Source: Cinclus cinclus
Taxonomy: Eukaryota; Chordata; Aves; Passeriformes; Cinclidae
Direction of reading: 5' to 3'
Length of the DNA: 64,000 bases
Assembly: GCF_963662255.1 (NCBI RefSeq)
Contig: NC_085047.1
Location: forward strand, 18,634,258-18,698,257
The position numbers were made by a program, and so were the translations under genes. Below the pieces are notes generated by a model, which saw only the letters and a program-made list of their open reading frames with translations, was not told the DNA's origin and did no database searches. Numbering within the stretch: the first letter of the stretch is position 1; each line of letters begins with the position of its first letter. This document shows, in pieces, positions 18,260 to 31,410 of this stretch.

Positions 18260-21200
18260 CTAAAACATAAATAGGATAAAAGTACTGGTGAAGGCAGCAC
18301 AAACAGCTGTTTGAAAAACAAAAAAATAATATATGTGGACTTTTGAAATGAGGCAGAATAATCTAGCCTCATACAGTCTTACCTACATTTTCCCATTAAA
18401 AGAAGAAAAGGCAAAGTACTTTTGATTTGATATTAGCAAAAAATCAAGAACAAACTCTCATTTTAAATGTGTTACACCTTCCATAATGAATTCCTTGTAC
18501 TCTGACAATGCATCTTTTAGCCAGACAGACTAGTTCACCACCCAGGAGGAGAGAACCTGATCTGATCTATCGATTTATAGGCTACACATGCTGGAGAAGG
18601 AGCCAGTAGTAGAGAAACTGCTGCAACAAAAAAGCAGCTTTCCTGCAGATATTACTGCAGCTGGTCTGTCAACCTTATAAAGGAACAAATTCAACCAAAT
18701 TATCCTTCTAATGTTTGTTTTCCATAACTGGGATTATTACATTTAAGAAATTGAGATGATAGAGAAAAGCGTAATTATTTTAATCAATTCTGTGTTAGTT
18801 ATAACTCTCTTTAAAAAAATAAACTTTTTCTACAGTGCCAGCTAGTCTTCTTATTTACTTTTATTATGGTAGATGGATCTCTTAGCTTGCCAAAGTGGAG
18901 GATCTATCAGTGTTTCCATCATAAAAGACTACTTTCTAGGGACTATATAACTTGTCTGTTAAAACAGCTTGGCCTGAAGCCCGGAATGCAAATTTTTATC
19001 TCCAAAAGAGACAGTTTTCCCCACAATTTTCAAAAAAGAGGGGAAGAGTGAAGGGAAAAAATAAATCAATGTCTATACAGTCAAGGAAAGGCTCTACACC
19101 CTATCTGTACTGCTTAAACATGCACACTTTTACAGAATGAAACATTCTTAACCATATCAGCTTACAGAACCCTTTCCCCAAATCAAGCTTTCTACAAAAT
19201 ACTGCATGTACGTCAGTAATCCCAGCCCTAAGAGAACTTCACCACTGTCTGGCCAAAGTCTCCACACATGCTGATGAAGTTACTGATGTGCAGATGCACT
19301 GCTCCTGGTGTCACAGAAGTAGCAAGCCAATGTTTTTTCCTGGTAATCTATTTTATTTGTGTGTGTGTTTATGTGCAAATGCACAAATACTCTTCACTTC
19401 GATGACTACCCCAGGATGGAACAAAATCAGGTCAAAAGGGAAATGAAAGTGAATAAAAGAAGCTTTTCATATGACATTTTTCAAATAACTTTGCTTGTGG
19501 CAAAAAACAAAACCAAACAGAAGACACAGTCAAAGCTATACACTAAGACTATCATATTTTCTTCAAAAGACTAATAAAGATTTTTATTTTTAGGACATAT
19601 ACTCATGTTTATATCTCTTTTGTTAGTTTTAAAGGAAAAAGGTTGATCTTTTCCAGATAAGAACCAGTCAAGGACCAAGCATTTTCATGTCAATTCCAGA
19701 AAATGTGGTTTTACAAGACCATTAACAGGTCTTCTGGGTCAGATTTTGGGTTCCATAAACAGGGATAGTTGCCTGCCTGTCCCAGCCACCAGCCGATCAA
19801 ACCAGGACACCTTCCCTCACCTCAGCTTTGCTTCTTTTTGTCTCTCATCTTCCCTAGGACTGGTTAAAGTCCCAGGTCTTGGTGTGTTGGATGTCCCTGC
19901 CCTACAGTGATCCTATGAGGGGAATGCCCCCTTGCTCTGCAGCTGCTGTGTGGGGCTCTCCCCATTTTGAGTGCTCTGTGGCTGAGCAGATGTTCCAGTT
20001 GTGAGGCTGCACCTGCTCTCTGTGAGCAGCCTTGGAGAGGAAATGCCTGCTGCCAGACACCCCCAGCCACTGCACGTGCACCAAGGTAATTCACTGTGAA
20101 ACACTGACTTGGCATTTACCAGCTCAGCGTCTGAAGGGAGAGAAAATTTTAAACTTGGCAGCAAACCCCACTTTCGTGGGTTTGCAACTTCAGCACACTG
20201 CTTATCTCTCAGCTTAAGAGCTTGCCAGAGTACTTTGCAACTCTATATAGGCCTCATAATAGAGAGAAAAAGAGTCCACTGCCTAGAAAAGCCAAGCACC
20301 AGTGCAGCAGGACAGCCGCTCCTGTCTGCTGGGCTTCTCCGCTTTGAAAACTGGCTATTTAATTCCACAAAAAAAGTTGCTGACAGGATCCATCTGGAAA
20401 GCTGGTAGTGCTTATTTGAGTAGTCAGTGAGAGAGACTAGCAGGTGGTACCTGCAGAGTGAGCCATTTCAGCTCCTTAGTCCTGAGAGAAACAGGTAACG
20501 CAGCTGAGGACGGAACAAGCTCCAGCAAAACCCAGAATCAGTCATGACTTCTGGGATGCAGCCGAGCTTCAGGTGCATGAGATTCTGGTTTATGAGGGTC
20601 ACACTGCAGCAGCCTAGCTCTGTAGCTGTAAGCTCAGTGAGTTAGAAACTTCCCTCATTAAATAAATGAAGCTTATCAGCTACTCTTAATTCTTCTGCAA
20701 TTAAAGCCAGCAAGCAACTAAAAATGAGAACTTAAAAACCAGACTCAAGAAAATTAAATGCAAAGAGAAGTTAAGAGAACCATAAATAAAGCAGTGAATG
20801 CGAAGTGAAGAAACACAAAGGTAATTTTGCTTGCAGTGCTAAGTTGGCTGTATTACATGCGTGGCATCCTCCTTTCTTATCTTCCTTAGTAAACAGAAGC
20901 TTTCTCTATTAGAATTAATGCACAGAATAAACCAGACAAGCTGTGCTCCATGGCTGAGTTAGCATTGTGTTAATACTTAGTAGAGTACCCAGTAATTCAA
21001 GCAGTTAGCATTTCATTTTATCATGTACTACTGCCTCATCTACATATTTACTACTGTGCAATAAGTAAACATGATAATTCTTTATCATTTCCTTTGAAGC
21101 ACTGTGTTTACTATGTGTGCTCTGAGCACACTCCTCCCTGTTGTCATTAATTCAATTGTTCTTGCAGTCAAATTGAAAGTGAAACGAGGGAATTACTATT

Positions 21201-22235
21201 GGCTCCTAATCTATCTTAAAACTCATTTATGTGACTGACAGCACAGATATCGAGAACTACCTGACACCTTCTACCTGAGAGAAGCAAAAGGCTTCCCTTC
21301 CAAACCATGAATTTGTGTTTTTCAAGTAGAGTGTGATCTCTCTGAAACTGCCTGTACCTGCAGTCAGCATGTTCCCAAAACAGACTCACTTTGACTGTAA
21401 AAATTTGCACCTGAAGAGCAACAGAGGCCAAAAGTCATATAAAAACATGAAGCTAAGGAAGATAAGACACATCAGTCACAGCCCTGTGTCGCTAAAAAGC
21501 CACAATGGACACCTCCCCAGGCTGACTCAGGGTTTGATGGATTACACTTCTGCTCTGAATCAGCACCAGGAAGGGACCAGGCTTGTCCCTGCTGCTGTGT
21601 GAGCTGAGCCATGCCTCATAGGGCTGGGCTTTGCACTGCAGACCAGCCTTGCCATGGAGCTGTAGGACACCAAAGACTCCTGAACCTTGCTGTGCTCTAG
21701 GAGAGAGCAGCAGACTGGCACTTCTTCCTGCCATTCAGCAGGGGACAAAACAAGCATTTGGGGCTGGTGGCTCATTTTCCAGCCTCTTGCTCTCTCCCTC
21801 ACAGTTTGTGCTGTTGCACAGTAGCTGCTCAGAGCTGCTTCAAACCTCCCCTCTGAAATTCTACAGACCGCACACAGTTAATGTTTCCCTCCTGCAGGAA
21901 AATTTGCTCTGAGAACAAATGGAAAATAATCAATGCTAATTTTACATGTTTCATTTCCAAGGCCAAATGACATCACATAAGTGAGTCATTATCAAAGCCT
22001 AAAATTCTCTTTGAGCCAGCACTTATCATGAATAAACTGCAAGTGCAGGCAGTCCTGTTACATAAATGCCACCAGCAGATTACATTTTTGAAAGCTGCAG
22101 AAATTTGCTAGTCTTAGTAATTTACTGAGCCAAACTTACTTTCTTGGCTTTAATCCTCCCTTAAACAAAAGTTTCTCTAATTTATGATTCAGATGCTGAT
22201 GAACGTTAATGCTAGTAACAAGTAGATTTACTTAC
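18260..22235 (-). other. ALCAM: ALCAM intron
   Basis: This 4.0-kb intron separates the exons of Ig domains 1 and 2. Most of it is AT-rich. Two patches of higher G+C (about 19860-20110 and 21480-21860) carry overlapping short frames on both strands with no recognisable domain, so I do not call genes. No CR1 copy was recognised. Confidence 0.75.
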
Positions 22236-22455
22236 TGAAAACTTTGACTATCGTCGGCTCTTCGGAAACATCATCTTCTGTAACTAGCATGCATACAAAT
22301 CTCTTTTCATCACTGATTCTTGCATTCTTGATGGATAATGTATAGTTTTCTGAGAGATTCAACCTGTCTTTGTAGTCTGGTACATCATCATACTGTACAT
22401 TTTTTTTTGTTGATGATCTGAAGGCAATAAATACTGGAGATCCATTTGGCATTTC
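22236..22455 (-). CDS. ALCAM: ALCAM exon (main part of Ig domain 1, V type)
   Basis: This 220-bp minus-strand exon reads E, then MPNGSPVFIAFRSSTKKNVQ and on through DYKDRLNLSENYTLSIKN to PTIVKVF plus one base. It carries two N-glycosylation motifs (NLS, NYT) and the second cysteine of domain 1 (FVCMLV). The acceptor is TTGTTGTAG and the donor GTAAGT. The exon starts three bases before the internal ATG, at GAA. Domain 1 is the membrane-distal domain that, in ALCAM generally, mediates CD6 binding and homophilic contacts. Agreement with chicken ALCAM is very high in this exon. Confidence 0.97.
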
Positions 22456-22821
22456 CTACAACAAAAGGATAAACACCTCTATTTTGCATAAAAACTCATT
22501 TAAAAGTTCCTGAAGATTTGCAATTGGTACACACCTATAATTAAAAAAAATATGTGCAAACTGTATCAGATGGCTTTTTTTTCCTGAGTAATTTCTTCTG
22601 TACCTAGAAGAAATTCAGTGTAAGATTTAGTTTACAACTACCATGGTACACATTGAGACTATCATCAGTAGAAATTATTTAGATCCTTTGGCTCAATCTC
22701 AGCATACCAAAGGGCTTTCTCTGTTAAAAGCTGGTGTTTTTGGCAGCACTTGCCACTGTCTGTATGAGAAAGTATTTGAAATAGAAGTATGTGTGAGCTA
22801 GTCTCAACAGCTCCAATTTCC

Positions 22822-22843
22822 TTTTTTCTTTTTTTTTTTTTTT
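22822..22843. repeat. Poly(T) tract
   Basis: T homopolymer of about 22 bases with a single C. On the ALCAM sense strand this is poly(A), so it does not act as a pyrimidine tract for splicing. Confidence 0.85.
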
Positions 22844-24274
22844 ACATATTCATATTGTTTATTGGGATGTTTAGACTGAATTTCAAATGCAGGATTTAAT
22901 CAGGAATAACTGCCTATTTTATTCTACATTAGTTCTTAGCTTTTTTAAATTTCCCTTTGTCTTTTAAGGACCCGAGATCTTGTAGCATGGGAATATACAT
23001 ACAATCAACTATTCTTAATCTGCAAAGTATTGTTTTCTAGACATCCTCCATACAGAGTTGCCATCCCAAGAAGGAATACAAATTTGACAGCCTTGCACAA
23101 ATCTCTCATATTTAACAAAAATAATTTTTATGAGGGTCAAAATTACAGGGGGCAATTCTAGAGGATTTGATTCCTTCCTCCTTACACAAACACAGCACAG
23201 AGTAAGGACAGACAGGGTCTGCCTTTATTTAAAGAGAGGTGAAACAGAGGTGATTCTGTCTTTATGTTCAATATTGTGCTGGGTGCAGGAAAAGATTTTA
23301 GTTCTCTTTTCTCCCTTATACCTTGTGGCACTGATGTTAGTAGTGTTCCTAGCAAAATATCTCAGCTGGACTGCAGAGCCCACAAGAACATGATGATGCT
23401 GTGACAAGATGAGTGGTGTCAGAGCTGGGCAGGGAGCAGGAGGGAGCAACTGGTTGTGAAGTTTCAATTCCCTTACAGTCTTTCTCCCCCTCCTACTTTT
23501 AACTCTTGCATTTGTCTAATGTCTGTCACACACCAAACACTCAAACACAACTCAATACTCTTGACAAGAAGTTGGCTGTCCAGTGCAAATGAGTTCCTAA
23601 CTCCTGTAGCCCACCCAGCTGCAAGCACACACAGGTAGACACTGAAGTGAGCAACAACTGCCATGGTACAAGTCTCCCAGTGCCTCCAGGAGGTTCCCCA
23701 CCAGAAACCCAAACTGCTCTTCACAAGGCAGCAGAGAAGAAAACAGAGCTCATCCTTCTTCCAATGAAATAATCACCTGACGAAAAAACCTAAGCCAACA
23801 CTCTGTGTTGCCACGCTGTAAGATGCCCTGGGAGAAAAGGTACCACTTTCCCTTGGTTGTGTGGGCTGTCAACAATTTCATACAATAGCAACTTAGATAG
23901 TCTTCTTTGTAGGTTAGGTTTTGTGTCCCTTTCCATTTAGAAGAAGCTGCAACATCTCAACTTGCTGCTTGGTACTCGTCCAACACGGACAATCCAAACG
24001 CAATGGAAAGAGAAAATGCATTTCATTTTTTCAGAATATCCTTGCATCTTCAGAGAGCTGAACTTGTGTCTTCCCAAGAAAAGTCAGCAGACTGAAAAAG
24101 ATACTGCAAAATGTAGGCACTCCATCTTCTGAATGCTCACATGGAACACTTTTACTGTCCCTTTTTGGGGAAACATTCTCCCCAGACTTTTGACTTCGTT
24201 TCCTGAAAACTGCAGGTAAAGAACTACTGAGTGTATGTGGACTGCAAAAGCTGAAAGCCTGAAGAAGGAGTAGG

Positions 24275-24349
24275 GAGAAATAGGACTCTCCCCACCACTG
24301 GCATAAAGGAAAGAAGCTAAAGGAAAATAGGACTCCCCCCACCATGGGC
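24275..24349. repeat. Imperfect direct repeat, two copies of about 28 bp
   Basis: The core AAATAGGACT-C-CCCCACCA occurs at about 24275-24301 and again at 24322-24349, separated by about 20 bp. The copies differ at a few positions. It looks like a small tandem duplication. Confidence 0.75.
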
Positions 24350-25223
24350 AGATCATTCTCCTGTAAAAATAGGCTGGTGGATACCATTTGCAAAAAGACA
24401 GCGAGAACTATGTAATTTTAAATCCACTAGAAATTATCTATTATTGCAGATACGTTTTGTTTGAGAAGAGGAAATTTAGATGAACATCACAGAGGCAGGA
24501 AAACCATTTGTCTCAATACAGTCTGAGAAGCAAAAGGGGTTTGGTATCCCAGTGTTTTTATCCACATATGCTTCCAGGTTTCTTTGACTTTGATATGCTG
24601 ATTCTCCTTGTGACCCGGGAGGGTAATCATATACAGAAGTTCGTCCTGTGCTGTTCCTACTGCAGGTTGACCAGCACACCTGGACAGCACCCATGCTTTT
24701 GCCCCTGTTCCCCACCAGAAATGGCAGAGTGAAACCACCAATGGGAGCAATGCTCCCAAGGTCAGCCCTACTCTCTTCTCTGCCGTGCATTGAGCACAAC
24801 GAAGCCTGAAACAGATCCAAGTGACTGTCAGATCAACCAAAGATAGGGACAGTGCTTTTTCCCAGGGATGGAGCTGCTTTGCTTCAGGCAGCTGACTTCA
24901 AAAGTGTTCAAATGTACAACGAGGGCCCTGTTAAGTGAGCGAGACACCACGGGATAACATGCCAGATCTCTAATGCAGGTTGGCAGAGAACTCCTGAATA
25001 ATTATTTCTCTTGAACAATGAGATTAATTCCTCAAACCTCTAATCTGTGCTTGGCAGAAATTATGCATCTTGGAATCTTGCAGTCTTACAAACACAGGAA
25101 TAAATGGTTTCATATATGCAGCAGAAATCCTATCATTTGGAATCTTAAAATCTCACACACCCCCCAAAAAATACACATCATCTTGTAACAGCTCTAATAA
25201 ATATAAAGATAAGATATACTTAC

Positions 25224-25324
25224 ATATTTCCATTTTCCAAACATAAGACCATCTGGTACTTCTAGAGGACAAGGCATAGTAATAGTGTCTCCATATATTG
25301 CATTTACTGTGTACAATCCCAGAG
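25224..25324 (-). CDS. ALCAM: ALCAM exon (start of the mature protein, first part of Ig domain 1)
   Basis: This 101-bp minus-strand exon has a CTCCTCTAG acceptor and a GTAAGT donor. After two bases that complete a split codon it reads LGLYTVNAIYGDTITMPCPL, then EVPDGLMFGKWKY, and ends in phase 0. This is the predicted mature N-terminus just after signal-peptide cleavage. It provides the first cysteine of domain 1 (MPCPL) and the core Trp (GKWKY). By comparison with ALCAM elsewhere it is exon 2. The exon with the initiator Met and signal peptide was not found to the right, so it lies beyond the window. Confidence 0.96.
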
Positions 25325-27318
25325 CTAGAGGAGAAACAGAAAGAGAGGAAACAATTTTAAGTGTTTTCTTGAATTCCCATATGCTACCTAATACTTGGTT
25401 CACACCTATTGTAACAGCAGCTCCTTTGTAAATGGTTATTTTCCAGCATGTTGGATTTATCCTCAAACCTGTAACAAAACAGAATGCCTGTCACTAAATT
25501 TAAGTGAATGTTATGTCTTTCTGGACCCATGCTTCCTGCCAGAGTCAACAGAAGCCAAGTGGATTTCTAAACAGGATTATACCTGCTCAGTTGGATGAAT
25601 ATCTATGCTACAACCAGGATAGTCTCAAACTTCAAATGTACAAAGGGAAAATCCCTAAACCTTTATTTTCTTCATCTGAAAGAACAGCCTGGAGAGGTTA
25701 CATTGCAACACAATATTGTGAGGAGGCCAGCAAAGAAGTGACACTCTGACTGCTGTTTTAATAACATTAAAAACATAGGAAATGATGACAGAAAAGGGAA
25801 TGATGATATTAAAACAAGTTCCCTAAAACCTAGGAAAGAAAAGAAAAAAGCTAGTCTGCACATTTAGATTTTGGAAAAATGAAGTGAAATGCTTCTATGA
25901 ATTATTTAAGAACAGCTTTTTTGGAAACCTCAGCATAATGTTATTGTGCTAATGCATATAAATTTACAGAATAAAACTGACCCACTTATTTTCATTGTCC
26001 ACAACATGTGAATTGAACAAAAACAACAGACCCTAAAGTGATGAAGTGCTGAAATGCAAGGAAGCTTAAAGAGGAAAATGTGCAACTTGGTGCATTTGCT
26101 ACAATGCAACTTGGCTCCTCCTTTCCTTAGCTGCCTGTCTGCACTGGACGTAGATTTTGTCTCTAGTGTTTGCCCAGAGAGTGTGCTGGCTGCCTGCTCT
26201 CAGCCACATATCTGCAACTTCTGTCAGATTCTTTGTCCAGATATTTAGGGACTCCCCTTTACTGTCCCTTCATTTACAACTGTAGGGCTTGCTGCCAAAG
26301 GAACTGTATTTAAGCGAGTGAGGTAAGATGCTGATGATTTAGCCAACTGTTTTGGAGAAGAATCATCCATCCCTTCTAGAAACATTATTTTTTTCTGGAG
26401 ATTCAGCCCTTTCTTTTTATAGCTGGAAAATGAAACAGGCACCCCCAAAGACCTGAGACACAGACCCCTTTTCTTTTCCCAAGTCCTAAGGCAGCTGCCT
26501 GGAGGACCTGATGACTTTATAAAGCACAGAGATGCACTCAATAGGTAGGTTTTCACAACGGATTGTTTTTTGTTTTAAAGAAAATCATGCCTTTTCAAAG
26601 AGCCAAACACTGAATTCCTTGCCTGCAATTTAAACTAGAAAGACTGTAGAGCATTTTTCTCGGGTGAGGACTTCAGAGCTCACTATTAACATCAGCTTGT
26701 ATTTGTCACATGTATCACAGTGACAAATGAGGGTGTGGGGCTTGTGCTGTGTGATATTACACAAAGAAACAGTACTCAAAAATCTTTCCTTAGAGAAGCT
26801 ACAACCTGGATGGCACCACATGGTTAAGGCAAAAAAGCAGCAGGAGCTTAATGGACTAAAGGAACACAGGAGATAACAGGCACCACTACCTGAATTTATT
26901 TTAATCTTTCTTTCCTTCACTTGGCTCCTTTTCAACTAAAGCACTGGGAATCTTTCTGATTCTGTTACTTAATTAGTCACAAGCATGCTTTAGATGCATT
27001 ATTCACACTATAACGACTGGATGCTCTAATTTTCTATGTGGTTCACAGAGACCAGCTGTTCCCTAAATGACAATAGCAGTCATTCCACTAGGTGGTGCTG
27101 AGCAAGAGCAATCTTTTAAAATAAAACAAACATTTTTAAAGAAATGAAGTAACTTCAATTTCATAGAAACAGAAGTAATGTTTTACAATATCAAGCTATA
27201 AATGGAAGCAAAATTCAAAGCTGCAAGAATTTTTCCCTTGACCCTTTCTTGTACTCATCCTCATTCTGATCACCAGGACAGGGGCAACGCAACTTTGGCT
27301 TTGCAAGTCGAATCCTAA

Positions 27319-27333
27319 TTTTTTTTTTTTTTT
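27319..27333. repeat. Poly(T) tract
   Basis: A run of 15 T in intron 1 with no recognised retroposon attached. Confidence 0.85.
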
Positions 27334-30077
27334 GGTTATAGCACAGAAAAGCTGTCCTTTTTGTCTTTCTTTGGTTCTCTCCCACTGGAGCAAAATTACA
27401 ACAGACTTTCAAATATACAATCAATTAGTAAACTGGTTAGTACCTGTTCAAATTCCAGCTAAGTGTCATTTAGTAATTTGAAATCTGTAATGGTATTTGG
27501 CATCACATGGAAAGCCCAAAACTGCTCCTCTGATATGAGATACTCTTTGGTATTACGGGAAATATTCCCTGTCATTAGAGGAAAACAAAATTACCCCCTA
27601 GGATCTGAAATGCTGCTCTTTTCTAGACACCCATTTAGCCCCTGCAAAATTGCTAAGGTAGCAAGTATACACTACTGAAGACTCAACAAACAGCCTCACA
27701 AAGGTGAATGAAAATGTTTTTGGAGAAACTCTGCAGCATTCAGAGTAGGTAATTGATGAATGACCTGATAAAGAGCAAAACTTGACCTCTGATTTTAGAA
27801 CTCTTTCAGCTTTGAGGCATTTCTTAAAATGGACTAAATTATGACTTGCCACAAATTCTGTCTATACTAAAATCACACAGTTTTCTATGAATTTGTTAAC
27901 ACTGAATCAGAAAGACACAGGTTTTACTTTGAATACAGAGAAATAGCCCTTGCAAGAATACAAAAGGTCCTCCTGCAAAATATTCTCGTCCCAATTCTGT
28001 AGCAACAGATCTAGCACATTGAAGGAGTGCAAATTAATTAACTGCAAGCTTGTACTGCCGTAACTGCAGTAATCTCCACAAAATGACCCTACCAACCAAC
28101 ACATTTAAGAAAAAAAAACAAAAAAACCCACTTCAACAGACTTTTAAATTCCTCTCTCTGTTGCTATTAGACATATTTGTAAAATGGTGAGATGAAGAGA
28201 AGAAAATTATGGCTTAATGATACAAGAATGCTTACCATCAACCATCATATTGTGAGGCCTCTTTACATAATTTCCGGCTCATTCTAAAAAAAAGAAAATG
28301 AAAGCAGGATCTACAAATACATAACAAATTGCTCCATGCCCTAAGACAGTGCAGGGTCAATGTCAGGGCCCTCATTTCTCATTAACTCTGCAGGAGGGCG
28401 CAAAGGCGACCGTAGGGAATAACACTACGTCACCAGACATCATGTTCTGCCTTGCTCTATTTCTGGTGCACCTTTCTGTAGCTAATTAAGAGCTCAGCCA
28501 GCTTCCTTACGTGATTTTCAGATGTTGTCTCCTAAAACTGGGCTAGTGCTGTTAATAACACCACAAATTCAGAGACAGGTTCTTGTCCCATGCACACCGA
28601 GAGCAGCTCTACCTGCTAGGTCTGAACTACACCTGTATCACTCTCCTTCCATTTCTTTACATACATAGGAGGCTTGAGCAGGCTGAGATTTACTTCATTT
28701 CCCTCTCTTTGATCCAGTGCTGAGGATACTCTGAGCCAGATGAGACCTTTCCACACAGTTTAGAACATGGGAAGAAAGCAGCAGCTTCATGATGTATGAT
28801 GGCTCAGAGGAAGATCTCAGCAGGACACTGGTAAATTGAGATGACATAGCTACTGACGTTTTTAACTGGAGTACTTTCCATGTCCCCGTGGCAGTGCTAA
28901 CTGCACCCTTCTTTGTCCAGCTCTCTGCCTGTGTTTCACAAAGGAAGAACCAAACAGTACCCACATCTTCAAGGGACAAAACAAAAATCCTTGAACCAAA
29001 GTTGAAATGCAGAGAAGGTGCTGTTGTTAGTTTATATCCTCACCAAAAGTATGAGGCAGGTCATACTTAGGACCAATTATTATATTTAAATCAACAGGAT
29101 CATACAGGAGAAATGCATAGAAGGTGAGTTTAAAAAAAGAGATTAGGAAGCTGATATTTCTCCAAGAAAATAAAAGCTGTAGGAAGTGTGTGGAAAACAG
29201 CCATGTTTTCCTCCTCTAACCTCCATTCACAATGCTGAAACAACTTCTTGCCACAACCACATCTTCTAAGTGCTTAATAGTATTTTTGGGACAAAACACA
29301 ACAAGAGCTCTAGATGCAAGCTGCATGTGAGACTACGAGCCTGTATTTGAAAACTGACTAGCACAGGCACTGTCCAAGACTCCTCTGCACTGGCCTGCAC
29401 AGCAGGGCTTGCTTCCAGAGCAGTGGAAATCTGGAGAGCTTAACCTCCCTCAGCACCTTGGCATCCACTGACTTAAACGACATCTATGAAGATGTCCTGC
29501 ATTTTCCTTTGCACTTATTTTTTTACTGCTGATGCTTCTGCCCTGGCACGTTCAGCAACGCTGCTTTTTATTACACTTTCTGGACCCAAGGAGCAAGGTC
29601 TCATTACTAGAGAACAGCAGGACAGGTTGGCTGCTATGGTTCTTTGCAGCAATCAACAGCATGAAGCAGGGGAGGTCAATTAGCAACTTCTGCAATGGCA
29701 GTGTCCAAACTCAAGAGCTATTATGTCTATTTAGCACCTACCTCAGAAACTGTAGTTATCTACTTTGGAAACTCTACACTAGGATTAGCCCTCCCATCTT
29801 TCTCCAGGTAGCCCAGATTAGCCTGTACTAAATATAATCTGGGAGGTAATAAAGCTTTGCCTCATGAGATACATATTTTATTAAGTTGTTTGCTGATTTT
29901 CTTTCTGCCCTCCGCCTCCCAAAGGGATTTCAGCTATACAGGCATACACACAGGTCCTACTGGGCACCTACTTAGGTACCAGCATAAATGGCTAGTACTG
30001 ACCAAAATTACTTTTTCAGAAAACATCAGTGTTTCACAAAACTATTACATGCTCTTTAGATTAGGAAGGCACCTTTT

Positions 30078-30455
30078 AGAATCACAGAACCATTTAGGTG
30101 GGAAAAGACCCTTTAGATCATTGAGTCCAACTGTAAACCTAGCGCTGCCAAGCCCACCACTAAACTATGTCCCCAAGTCTTTTAAAGACCTCCAGGGATG
30201 GTGACTCAACCACTTTCCTGGGCAGCCAGTTACAGGGCATGACAATACTTTTGGTAAATGTATTTTTCCTATCAGCCAATCTAAATGTCCCCTGCTGCAA
30301 CATAACTTGTCAACATTTCTTGACTCCCATCTCATTAGAATCTCCTTTTAGGTAGCTGTAGAGAGTGATAAGCCTCCTAGTTTCCAGACTAAACAGCTCA
30401 GCTCCCTAAGTCACTCATTACAGGACTCATTCTCTATACCCTTCACCAGCATAAT
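30078..30455 (-). repeat. CR1 LINE 3' fragment
   Basis: The plus strand starts AGAATCACAGAACCATTTAG and continues through a 'gagtccaactgtaaacctagc' block, 'gacctccagggatggtgactc', 'cctgggcagccagtt' and 'cagactaaacagctcagctc' to 'cccttcaccagc'. This is the reverse complement of a CR1 tail. The copy is moderately diverged, and its left end is the 3' end of the element. Confidence 0.85.
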
Positions 30456-30733
30456 CATTCCTCATTGAATATGAATTAGTTTTAATTAAATGCACATTTT
30501 TTTGGTTCTTTTTTTAAAGACAAAGCAGCATATGAATGACAGCTGGGTGTTGGTACAATATAAAATGTATTAGAAAAAAACTATCCTGCTTTGTATGTGA
30601 CAAGACTTGAGAGCAGGTGTTTACTGCCCCAATTGATGACACTTTGTTAATGCTATAAAGTGTATTTTAACATGGGAAAGTATTTTTCATTTAATCAAAA
30701 GCACAATTTGGAGAAAAAAAAATAGTTTACAAA

Positions 30734-31410
30734 ATCACAGACTGATTGAGCCTGGAAGACACATCTGGAGGCAACTGGTGCAAACACTCTACTCAAGCAG
30801 GGCCACCTGCAACCCTGACCTACAGTGGTCCAGGACTCCATCAAGATGGATTTTGAACATCTCCAAGGAAGAAGACACCACAGCCACTCTGGGCAACCTG
30901 TGCAAGTGTTCAGTCACCCTTACAGGAAAAAAGTGTTTTCTGACGTTCAGAGTTACAATCTGCACTTCAGACTGTGCCCACTACATCTTGTTGCTGGGCA
31001 TCACTAAGAGGATCCTATCTATGTTTTCTTTGTACCCTCCCTTCAGGTATTTGTACACACTGGTGAGATTCCCCCTGAGCCTTCCCCTCTCCAGGCTGAG
31101 CAGTCCCAGCTCTCTCAGCTTTTTCCTATAGGGCAGGTGGTCCAGTGGCCCTCCCCTGGACTCTCTCCAGTATGCCCATGTCTCTCATACTGCAGGGCTC
31201 AGAAAGGGACATACTGCTCCAGGTGTGGCTTCACCAGCACTGAGCAGAGGGGAAGGATCACCTCCCACAGCCTGCTGGCAGTACCTTCCCTAATGCAGCT
31301 CAGAATCTCATCAGCCATCTTTCTGCAAGGGTACATCACTGCCTCCTGTTCAACTCTGTGTCCACCAAATGATCTTCCCTCCAGAGCTGCTTTCCATGCT
31401 GCATGGACTC
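30734..31410 (-). repeat. CR1 LINE 3' fragment (longest copy in the window)
   Basis: This starts AAAATCACAGACTGATTGAG and holds, in order, 'tccatcaagatggattttgaacatc', a 'gggcaacctgtgcaagtgttc' block, 'ctccaggctgagcagtcccagctctctcagc', 'ccagtggccctcccctggactctctcc', 'tactgctccaggtgtggcttcaccagcac' and 'gctgctttcca'. These are classic CR1 landmarks in reverse orientation. The plus-strand open frames across it are antisense to the element and not genes. Confidence 0.92.

Larger units (their letters stand above)
22456..25223 (-). other. ALCAM: ALCAM intron
   Basis: This 2.8-kb intron lies between the two exons of Ig domain 1, starting GTAAGTAT and ending TTGTTGTAG. It holds a poly(T) tract at about 22822-22843 and an imperfect duplication at 24275-24349. 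Otherwise no gene or repeat family was recognised. Confidence 0.8.
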
